From Eubacteriales Family XIII. Incertae Sedis bacterium (lineage in GTDB: Bacteria; Bacillota; Clostridia; Peptostreptococcales; Anaerovoracaceae): a stretch of DNA of 7,399 bases. Made by a program: the position numbers and the translations under genes. The stretch covers positions 1-7,399 of the forward strand of contig JAISGB010000192.1 of assembly GCA_031263335.1 (NCBI GenBank), written 5' to 3'. The notes under the pieces were generated by a model that was not told the origin of the DNA, did not search any database, and saw only the letters and a program-made list of their open reading frames with translations. This document shows positions 1 to 5,429 of this stretch, piece by piece (position 1 is the first letter of the stretch; every line of letters starts with the position of its first letter).

Positions 1-444
1 GCAGATCAGAAATTTTGTATCCGGACCGAGGACGCGCGCGATGCAGAACCGTTGCAGTTCGCCGCCGGACAGCTCCCCGGGCCAACGCGTCATCCAACCG
101 GCCTCGATGCCCATCCCGGCCAAGAGCTCCCGGTCGGGCGTCCATGATTCGCACAGGATTCGTTCCATTTTTAGGCGCGGGTTGACGGCCGACTCGGGAT
201 GTTGCCATATCATCTGCACGGGGCAGTACCCCTTGCGGGGCAGGGGTTTCCCGTTCCAAAGCGCCTCGCCCCGGTCCGGCGTCAGGTAGCCGGAGAGCAA
301 TCGGGCCAAGGTGCTTTTCCCGCAACCGGACGGCCCGACCAAGGCGAGCCGTTCGCCGGATTCCACGGAAAGATTTACGCCTTTCAAGATCCGAGCGCCC
401 TTCCCCTCATACCGAAAACCGATGTTTTTCGCCTCAAGTTGCAT
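1..444 (-). CDS. ABC importer ATPase, second subunit (DppF/NikE-type), partial at window edge
   Basis: This is the N-terminal 148 residues of a nucleotide-binding subunit that would hydrolyse ATP in the cytoplasm for the adjacent peptide/nickel-class importer. Visible motifs are Walker A GPSGCGKST (residues 37-45), a Q-loop around Q81 reading WQHPESAVNPR, and the ABC signature LSGGELQR (125-132). The sequence stops at KFLIC, just before the Walker B Asp-Glu, because the window ends; nothing suggests a broken gene. The ATG at 444 lies inside the preceding ATPase gene and overlaps its stop by 11 nt, with a GAGGT about 10 nt upstream, so translation is probably coupled. The SAVNPR string after the Q-loop resembles NikE-type ATPases more than DppF, which is a family-based hint and not proof. 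The C-terminal part, including any oligopeptide-type extension, is not visible. Confidence 0.93.
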   Translation of the reverse strand, partial: MQLEAKNIGFRYEGKGARILKGVNLSVESGERLALVGPSGCGKSTLARLLSGYLTPDRGEALWNGKPLPRKGYCPVQMIWQHPESAVNPRLKMERILCESWTPDRELLAGMGIEAGWMTRWPGELSGGELQRFCIARVLGPDTKFLIC

Positions 445-1387
445 GGATACAGCGCACCTCCCCTCCCCTCAGACGCCGTATCGGCGCCGCGCCGGCGCAT
501 TCATCCGTCCGTTCGGGGCAGCGTCCCGCAAAGAGGCAACCCTCCGGCAGATCGCCGGCGTAGGGTTGCGCGCCCGCGATCGGCCGAAAGCCGTTCTGCG
601 GCAGGGCGTCGATAAAAGCCTTGCTGTAGGGATGGCGCAGGGCGTTCTTGCCCGCGCGGAAATCGCTCGTCGGAGCTATCTCCATCGTCGTTCCCGCGTA
701 CAACGCCGCGATCCGATCGGAAAACCCGAGCGCGAGATCGACGTCATGCGTGATGAGCAGGACGGCGACGCCGTTGTCCGCCATTTCACGAAAATGCGCA
801 AAGGTTCCCTTCGCAAGCTCCGCGCTCAGGCCGGGCGTCGGTTCGTCCGCGATGATGAGCTTGGGGTCGCCGACGAGCGCCGTGGAGATCAGCACACGCC
901 GCGCCATGCCGCCGGAGAGCTTGAACGGATACATCCGCTCCGTCTCCGGGGCGAGGCCGTAGCGCGCGAACGCCTCCCGCAGCTTCGCCTTGTCGCCATG
1001 CGTGCCGACGACCTGTTTCCCCACGCGCATAAGCGGATCCAAATAATCCGGCGACTGGGGGATCAGCATAATCTCCGTCCCACGGTATCGTTCCCTGCGG
1101 CGTTTTGTCAGCGTTTCACCCCGGTAACGTATCTCCCCGCTCACCGCCGCGTTGCCGGGCAGGATACCGAGGATTGCGTGCGCGAGCAGGCTCTTGCCCG
1201 ATCCGCTGGAACCGATGACGGCCAATATCTCTCCGGCGCGCACATCGAGACACAGGGAACGGATCACGGGCAGAAAGGTCCGTTTCAATCCTTTTTGATA
1301 CATCCCGAACGAGATCCCAAGATTGCGGACGGACAGAATCGTCCGATCCGGTTCCCCCTGCCTCGCGCTTGCGCGTTCTTCGCTCAT
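434..1387 (-). CDS. ABC importer ATPase, first subunit (DppD/OppD/NikD-type, 317 aa)
   Basis: A complete nucleotide-binding subunit of a peptide/nickel-class ABC importer, acting at the cytoplasmic face of the membrane as partner of the following ATPase. Motifs in order: Walker A GSSGSGKS (59-66), Q-loop Q111 in IPQSPDYLDP, signature LSGGM (157-161), Walker B LIIADEPT (177-184, catalytic E182), and switch His H214 in LITHD. The C-terminus is the oligo_HPY extension: RHPY at 251-254 and four cysteines (C284, C290, C297, C313) with the GCLFAGRCP pattern. In OppD/DppD-type ATPases this Cys region can hold an iron-sulfur cluster, which is family knowledge and not shown here. The length fits DppD/OppD rather than the shorter E. 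coli NikD. The ATG at 1387 has AAGGA 6 nt upstream. The gene starts 112 bp after permease C and overlaps the next ATPase by 11 nt. Confidence 0.95.
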   Translation of the reverse strand: MSEERASARQGEPDRTILSVRNLGISFGMYQKGLKRTFLPVIRSLCLDVRAGEILAVIGSSGSGKSLLAHAILGILPGNAAVSGEIRYRGETLTKRRRERYRGTEIMLIPQSPDYLDPLMRVGKQVVGTHGDKAKLREAFARYGLAPETERMYPFKLSGGMARRVLISTALVGDPKLIIADEPTPGLSAELAKGTFAHFREMADNGVAVLLITHDVDLALGFSDRIAALYAGTTMEIAPTSDFRAGKNALRHPYSKAFIDALPQNGFRPIAGAQPYAGDLPEGCLFAGRCPERTDECAGAAPIRRLRGGEVRCIHAT

Positions 1388-1499
1388 CGGTTTTCCTTTC
1401 GCATTTATCTCTGCTTCCCTCGATCCGGCCTACCCGCTCGCATCCTTACGATTCTTTCTTCATCCATGGCAACGATCTATTTGATACTCATGTACGTAA
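1388..1499 (-). other. 112-bp gap inside the transporter operon with end-to-end mini-ORFs
   Basis: This is the only sizeable gap inside the otherwise compact importer operon. No hairpin with a T-run and no convincing promoter was seen. On the minus strand it holds three tiny ORFs in series. An 8-codon one (1503-1477) starts in an ATGA overlap with the permease C stop. A 20-codon one (1467-1405) follows. A 6-codon one (1404-1384) begins directly after the previous stop (TAAATG), and its stop overlaps the ATPase start as ATGA. None resembles a known protein and only the ATPase start has a clear ribosome binding site. They may be chance ORFs or may carry ribosomes across the gap. Confidence 0.35.
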
Positions 1500-2363
1500 T
1501 CATTCGTTTCCGGCGGTGGGGTTGAGCAGTCGCTTCAGATTCTCCCCGATCAGATCGAACAGCAGGACCGTCGCGAGCAACATCAGCCCGGGGAAGAGCG
1601 CGAGCCACCACTTCCCTGTCGCGATGTACTTCATGGACTCCGCGAGGATCACGCCGATGGCGGGAGACTCCGGCGGCAGACCGAAGCCGAGGAAGGTGAT
1701 GGACGCCTCGTGCATGATGGCGTGCGGAAACAACAGGACCAATCCGACCAAATAGACGGGCAATACATGGGGGACGATATGGGTCCTCGCGATCCGGAAT
1801 GTCGACATGCCCATCCGGCGGGACGCCAAGACGTACGGGGCGGCGCGCAACTGCAACGTCTCCGCGCGCACGACCCGCGTGAGCTCGGGCCAATGCGTCA
1901 ACGCCACGCCGATCGTGACGCCGAACGCGCCCCGCCCGAGCATGAAGGAGATCAGGATCAGGAGCACGAGATGCGGAAGCCCCATGCAACAGTCGATGCA
2001 CCACAGGATGAATTTATCGAACTTCCCCCCGACGACGGCGGACGCGATACCGAACACAAGCCCGATCACGGAGCTGATGACCGAGGCAATCAGTCCGATC
2101 ACGAGGCTTGCGGACAGCCCCTTGATGCTGCGAAAGAGCATGTCGCGTCCCGTAAAGTCCGTGCCGAAGGGATGCGCGAGGCTTGGCGCCAGAAATTTAT
2201 CGGCAAACCGCGAGGCATACAGCTCCGGATCCATAAAGACGCCTCGGAAGAAGATGAAGAGCAGATAGGCCGAAGCCACGAGGATCAGCACGAGCAATCC
2301 CGTCCTCGTACTCATGGCGGATATCCGCCCGTTCTTCGCGATCGCGAGGTCTTCATCATACAT
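1500..2363 (-). CDS. ABC importer permease C (DppC/OppC/NikC-type)
   Basis: Second membrane subunit of the importer; with permease B it forms the solute channel. Using numbering from the in-frame GTG at 2372 (290 aa), there is a first membrane helix at about 25-43 and the DppC hallmark HPFGTDFTGRDM at 67-78. Further helices lie near 88-113, 124-144, 203-219 and 255-274. The EAA-type cytoplasmic loop that contacts an ATPase is near 180-205 (VLASRRMGMSTFRIARTHIV). The C-terminus DLIGENLKRLLNP is typical of the family. I chose the ATG at 2363 (287 aa) because GGGTGG sits 5 nt upstream and the gene then overlaps the permease B stop by 8 nt in an ATGTATGA arrangement. The GTG at 2372 is an alternative start. 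The length is normal for the family. The gene is followed by a 112-bp gap before the ATPases. Confidence 0.94.
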   Translation of the reverse strand: MYDEDLAIAKNGRISAMSTRTGLLVLILVASAYLLFIFFRGVFMDPELYASRFADKFLAPSLAHPFGTDFTGRDMLFRSIKGLSASLVIGLIASVISSVIGLVFGIASAVVGGKFDKFILWCIDCCMGLPHLVLLILISFMLGRGAFGVTIGVALTHWPELTRVVRAETLQLRAAPYVLASRRMGMSTFRIARTHIVPHVLPVYLVGLVLLFPHAIMHEASITFLGFGLPPESPAIGVILAESMKYIATGKWWLALFPGLMLLATVLLFDLIGENLKRLLNPTAGNE

Positions 2364-3378
2364 AATCGCCACCCGCTTTCAAGCCGGGATCGAGGACGCC
2401 GTACAGGATGTTCGCGATCAGATTGCCCGCAAAGACGAATAAGGCGCTGAACAGCGCGATGCCGAGCAACAAGGGGACGTCTCCGTTCAAGGCAGCCGCC
2501 GTAGTGGCCGTACCTATCCCCGGATAGGAGAACACGGTCTCGGCCAACGCCATGCCGCCGAACAGCTCGCTGAACGACGCGAACTGCACCGTTACCGCGG
2601 GCAGGGCGATGTTCCGAATGAGATGACGGCGCGTCAACTGTCCGGTCGTCTCTCCGCGCGCCCGCGCGAACAGGATGAAATTGCCGTCCATCATCTCGAT
2701 GAGCTTCTGCCGCGTGTAGAGCGTGATCTTGCCGATGCTCGCGACCGTCAGCGTCAGCACGGGCAGGATCAGGTGATAGGCTCTGTCCGCGAAGGTGACG
2801 TCGACCGCCGGCTTGCCGATGGGCGCGGCCATGCCGATGGGAAACCATCCGAGCGTCACGGAGAAAAAGCTGAGCGCCAACAACCCCAACCAAAACGTGG
2901 GCGCGGACTGCAGAACCAAGCAGAAGGTCTTGACCGCCTTGTCAAAGACCCCGCCCCGGCGTAAGCCCGCGCAAATCCCCATCGCAAAGCCGAGGACGCC
3001 GGACAGCGCCCACGCGATCATCATGAGGACGACGGAATAGGAAAAGCGTTCCCGGATGATGTCGATCACGGGGCGTTTGTAGGTGATGGATACGCCGAAA
3101 TCTCCGCGCAACAGATTGCCCGCCCATTTCAAATAGCGTTCGGGCGCCGGATCGTTCAAGCCCCAATGCGCGGCGATCTCATCCTTCGCCGCCTCGGACA
3201 GGGTGGATTCGGCGCCCACATAGGAGGTAAGCGGATCTATCGGGGATTCCGTAATCAGGATGAACGACAGGATGCTGACGGCGATCAGCAACAGGAACAT
3301 ACGCGCCGCGATCCCTGCGGGCAATATGATTTTACGCATGACGCCGCCGGGTGAGGCGGCAAGCCTTGTTCCGCGCAT
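2356..3378 (-). CDS. ABC importer permease B (DppB/OppB/NikB-type, 340 aa)
   Basis: First membrane subunit of the binding-protein-dependent importer. Predicted helices are near residues 26-43, 115-138, 152-175, 201-217, 263-283 and 302-326. A periplasm-facing domain of about 70 residues between helices 1 and 2 contains the family string DFGVSITYKRPV. The EAA loop that docks on an ATPase is at about 237-260 (ARARGETTGQLTRRHLIRN). The conserved ETVFSYPGIG follows at 280-289. The ATG at 3378 is supported by AAAGGAAGGG immediately upstream. Met14 (MRKIILP) is an alternative start that looks more like the usual beginning of this family, but it has no ribosome binding site and sits just after a small GC hairpin. 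The gene starts 15 bp after the binding-protein gene and overlaps permease C, so it belongs to the same operon. Confidence 0.95.
   Translation of the reverse strand: MRGTRLAASPGGVMRKIILPAGIAARMFLLLIAVSILSFILITESPIDPLTSYVGAESTLSEAAKDEIAAHWGLNDPAPERYLKWAGNLLRGDFGVSITYKRPVIDIIRERFSYSVVLMMIAWALSGVLGFAMGICAGLRRGGVFDKAVKTFCLVLQSAPTFWLGLLALSFFSVTLGWFPIGMAAPIGKPAVDVTFADRAYHLILPVLTLTVASIGKITLYTRQKLIEMMDGNFILFARARGETTGQLTRRHLIRNIALPAVTVQFASFSELFGGMALAETVFSYPGIGTATTAAALNGDVPLLLGIALFSALFVFAGNLIANILYGVLDPGLKAGGDYV
3343..3360. repeat. small GC-rich inverted repeat inside the permease B start region
   Basis: GCCGCC at 3343-3348 pairs with GGCGGC at 3355-3360 around a 6-nt loop. It lies between the two possible starts of the permease B gene, within codons 7-12 of the chosen frame. 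It may modulate early translation, or it may be chance in GC-rich DNA. Confidence 0.35.
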
Positions 3379-3393
3379 GATCCCTTCCTTTCG

Positions 3394-5013
3394 TTATTTC
3401 AGCGTCCAATCCTTCATATTGCAGATGATGGGTGAGCCGTGTCCGTGCGGATGCGGTATCTGCGTTTCTGCGGAAATATCGAGCGCGTCGCTCACAAAAT
3501 AGCAATGTTCGATATTCACGAGGTACAGATAAGGATAGTCCGCGTTTGCGATCCGCTGCGCCTCTTTCCAATTTTCGATGGCGTCCGCTTGATCGCCGGC
3601 GCCATAGGCCGCCTCGATGCGGGCGTCCGCGTCGGCGTTGTCGTAGCCGACCACATTCGAAAACGGCCCTTTCATGAATTCCCCGGAATTGAACAGCGAA
3701 TCCAATACGGTCGGGCTGTATTGTCCCCAACCCCAGACGATGCCGGACGAATACTGCAATTTCCCGAACTCGTCCCAAGAGGCGGTTTTCACCTCGATGT
3801 CGACGCCGAGTTCCTTGGCGTCCTCCGAGAGCGCGGCAGCGAGCAGATAGCGATCATTGTCCGAACTCGCCGCGTAGACGGTAAACGCGCAGGCGCGGCC
3901 GTCCTTCTCGCGTACGCCGTCCCCGTCCGCGTCGATCCAACCGGCGGCCTCGAGTATCCCCTTCGCCTCGTCCCGTTTGGCGTCGGCGTCGATCTCCGTG
4001 TCGGCCCACAGCAGATTGTCCGTAAATCCGAACGCGGGTTTTCCGATGCCGTTGAACGCGTTCTCGATGATCGTCGCGCGATCGATGCCGATCGCGAGGG
4101 CCTTTCGGACGTTGACGTCGCTCGTGACATCGTTGCCGACGATCACCTCGTCCCCGTCCGCGTTTTGCATCGTCGTCTCCGCGCGAACCGGTAGGCTGAT
4201 GTTGCGGACGTCCATCGTCTCGAACGCCTCGAGCCTCATGCCGTCGATCCGGTCGGACGCGAAGTTCGGCGTCACCATCGAGATGTCGAGATCCCCCGAT
4301 CGCGCCGCGGGCAATGCCGCCTCACCGTCCAAATACACGATGGCGACGCGGGGGATGGCGGGCGCGCCCTCATAGTAATCCTCATTGGCTTCCACGATGA
4401 TCTGTTGATCCGCATCGTACTGCGCCACCTTCCACGCGCCCGTGCCGATGGGGAAGCGGTCGAAGGCTTCGCTGTCATAGCCGTCGCTCGGAACGATGCC
4501 GAGCATGGCGGCCGTATCCAAGAAGGGCGAATACGGCTCCGACAGCGTGAACTCGACGGTGTAATCGTCGAGCGCCTCTGCCGATTGGAGCCGCGTCAGA
4601 TCGACGTTTTCATTGTTCGCCTGATTCTCCTTGACGGTATTGTACGTAAACGCGACATCCTCGGCGGTAAAGTCCGATCCGTCGCTGAACCGCACGCCGT
4701 CTCTCAACTTAAATGTGTAAACGAGCGCGTCGTCGGTGACGGACCAATCGGTCGCCAGATCGCCGACGTATTCGGATTGCGGATCCACCTTCAGCAGGGC
4801 ATTGTTCGTAAAGGAATAGCCGTAGGACATGGCGCCCTTGACCGGGTCGAGGCTTTCGGAGAAGATCGTCGTCCCCACATAGACGGCGATCCCGTCCTTC
4901 GCGTCCGCGTTGTCCCCGGATGTCTCCCCGCCGGTCCTCCCGGAACATCCGGCCATCGCCGCAACGAGAGCCAAGCATATCGACAGCATGACGATCGAAT
5001 ACGTTTTTTTCAT
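3394..5013 (-). CDS. Lipoprotein solute-binding protein, SBP_bac_5 family (DppA/OppA/NikA-type, 539 aa)
   Basis: Extracellular binding protein that captures the substrate and delivers it to the permeases encoded downstream. Residues 1-22 form a lipoprotein signal peptide with a lipobox ending at C23 (AAMAGC), so the mature protein should be lipid-anchored on the outer face of the membrane. A Gly/Asp/Thr-rich linker follows to about residue 40. The family signature region spans about 86-125 (LATDWSV ... LRDGVRFSDGSDFTAEDV). The Asp-rich insert DADGDGVREKDG (361-372) is common in Gram-positive members. Near the C-terminus are H503-C504 and the His-rich HPHGHG at 521-526, which could bind a metal. 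The start is supported by GGGAGGA 7 nt upstream of the ATG at 5013. It is the first gene of the importer operon, 15 bp before permease B. The substrate is not determined: nickel/cobalt or a metal chelate is suggested by the His motif, and oligopeptide is the default for the family. Confidence 0.95.
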   Translation of the reverse strand: MKKTYSIVMLSICLALVAAMAGCSGRTGGETSGDNADAKDGIAVYVGTTIFSESLDPVKGAMSYGYSFTNNALLKVDPQSEYVGDLATDWSVTDDALVYTFKLRDGVRFSDGSDFTAEDVAFTYNTVKENQANNENVDLTRLQSAEALDDYTVEFTLSEPYSPFLDTAAMLGIVPSDGYDSEAFDRFPIGTGAWKVAQYDADQQIIVEANEDYYEGAPAIPRVAIVYLDGEAALPAARSGDLDISMVTPNFASDRIDGMRLEAFETMDVRNISLPVRAETTMQNADGDEVIVGNDVTSDVNVRKALAIGIDRATIIENAFNGIGKPAFGFTDNLLWADTEIDADAKRDEAKGILEAAGWIDADGDGVREKDGRACAFTVYAASSDNDRYLLAAALSEDAKELGVDIEVKTASWDEFGKLQYSSGIVWGWGQYSPTVLDSLFNSGEFMKGPFSNVVGYDNADADARIEAAYGAGDQADAIENWKEAQRIANADYPYLYLVNIEHCYFVSDALDISAETQIPHPHGHGSPIICNMKDWTLK

Positions 5014-5020
5014 GGAATCA

Positions 5021-5027
5021 TCCTCCC
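5021..5027 (-). promoter_or_regulatory. strong ribosome binding site of the binding-protein gene
   Basis: GGGAGGA on the minus strand lies 7 nt before the ATG at 5013. It fixes the start of the lipoprotein gene and directly abuts the 9-bp hairpin at 5028-5049. Confidence 0.8.
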
Positions 5028-5049
5028 GATCCCGTTTGGCAACGGGATC
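5028..5049. promoter_or_regulatory. perfect 9-bp inverted repeat just upstream of the ribosome binding site
   Basis: GATCCCGTT and AACGGGATC flank a 4-nt loop with no mismatch. In the mRNA this would form a stable hairpin ending one base before the GGGAGGA ribosome binding site. No T-run follows on either strand, so it is not an intrinsic terminator. It could be an operator, an mRNA-stabilising or translation-modulating hairpin, or part of a leader switch. The CGGGA of the right arm recurs at the ribosome binding site, so the left arm could pair with either copy. Confidence 0.6.
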
Positions 5050-5078
5050 TCAACAAACAAAAAAACCACTTCGGCGTC

Positions 5079-5094
5079 GGGCGCTTCCGCGTCC
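5079..5094 (-). promoter_or_regulatory. possible GGAA-tetraloop hairpin near the 5' end of the operon leader
   Basis: On the minus strand GGACGC and GCGCCC can pair around a GGAA (GNRA-type) loop with one A-C mismatch. If the candidate promoter at 5097-5125 is real, this hairpin lies at or very near the transcript's 5' end. A T7 run follows at 5065-5059 but is too far from the stem for a normal terminator. No known riboswitch class was recognised. Confidence 0.3.
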
Positions 5095-5096
5095 TG

Positions 5097-5125
5097 TATA
5101 TAACCTTCGTGGCTATCATTGTCTG
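5097..5125 (-). promoter_or_regulatory. candidate promoter for the importer operon
   Basis: CAGACA (5125-5120) and TATATA (5102-5097) on the minus strand are separated by exactly 17 bp. Each matches the vegetative consensus at four of six positions. The predicted transcript start near 5090 would give a leader of roughly 75 nt. Position and spacing are good but the boxes are weak. Confidence 0.35.
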
Positions 5126-5133
5126 TCTATGAT
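5115..5133. promoter_or_regulatory. inverted repeat ATCAT-N9-ATGAT over the candidate -35 box
   Basis: The half-sites at 5115-5119 and 5129-5133 are perfect reverse complements and enclose the CAGACA candidate -35 element, a typical place for a repressor site. It does not match the NikR (GTATGA-N16-TCATAC) or classical Fur/Zur patterns. The half-sites are short, so chance is possible. Confidence 0.3.
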
Positions 5134-5168
5134 TCTCAATATGTAACTACTTACGTGCGATACAGTTT

Positions 5169-5429
5169 TCAAAACCGAATCCCGGCAATACGCGTCGTTC
5201 CTCCCTCGCCGATCGGTATGAGGCGGATCGAACGTCCTGTTTCGCCGGGGCGCAACACCTTCTGATGCTGTCCTTGTCTAACGTAAAATACCACATCCGC
5301 GCGCCGATTGTCAACAACTTCCGCGCCGATCCGGCCGTTTCCTACCGCGTGTACGAAACGCGCGCCGTGAGCGGGGAAATTTTTGTCGCTTCCGTCGGAG
5401 ATGAAAGAGGCTGTTTCTTTTGGCGCCAT
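5169..5429 (-). CDS. Unrecognised 86-aa protein, translationally coupled to the pilin
   Basis: I do not recognise this protein. The ATG at 5429 shares its A with the pilin stop (TAATG), a classic termination-reinitiation arrangement, which is the main reason to accept it as a gene. It has no signal peptide, membrane helix or cysteine. The sequence alternates short hydrophobic strands with polar turns (ARFVHAV, RADVVFYV, a VLRPGETGRSIRL stretch, RIAGIRF), suggesting an all-beta fold of the Ig/carbohydrate-binding sort; that is an inference from pattern only. It ends with TGA 155 bp before the binding-protein gene. No ribosome binding site of its own is evident apart from a weak GGTG in the pilin's last codons. 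Two explanations compete: a small accessory protein made with the pilin, or the displaced C-terminal part of a once longer pilin after a frameshift. Confidence 0.55.
   Translation of the reverse strand: MAPKETASFISDGSDKNFPAHGARFVHAVGNGRIGAEVVDNRRADVVFYVRQGQHQKVLRPGETGRSIRLIPIGEGGTTRIAGIRF

Noticed and set aside
1405..1467. 20-codon ORF as an annotated small protein gene
   Set aside because: It has no ribosome binding site, a very basic low-information product and no recognisable homology, so it is noted only as part of the gap.
311..1525. Plus-strand ORF of 404 codons antisense to the ATPases
   Set aside because: It lies opposite two ATPase genes with complete motifs. Its product is Arg-rich and shows no domain; long antisense frames are expected in GC-rich coding DNA.
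5059..5094. Intrinsic terminator or attenuator ending in the T7 run at 5065-5059
   Set aside because: The only nearby stem (5079-5094) is short, has a mismatch and is 13 nt away from the T-run, so the geometry of an intrinsic terminator is not met.
3439..5103. Plus-strand ORFs of 251 and 232 codons (3439-4194 and 4405-5103) antisense to the binding protein
   Set aside because: They are mirror frames of a clear SBP_bac_5 gene, with no ribosome binding site and no recognisable domain.
5115..5133. NikR or Fur operator
   Set aside because: The dyad has the wrong half-site orientation and spacing for both, so only a generic operator candidate is reported.
5167..5172. TTGAAA as the -35 box of the importer promoter
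   Set aside because: It matches the -35 consensus well, but no acceptable -10 box lies 16-18 bp downstream. It also sits at the stop codon of the 86-aa gene.
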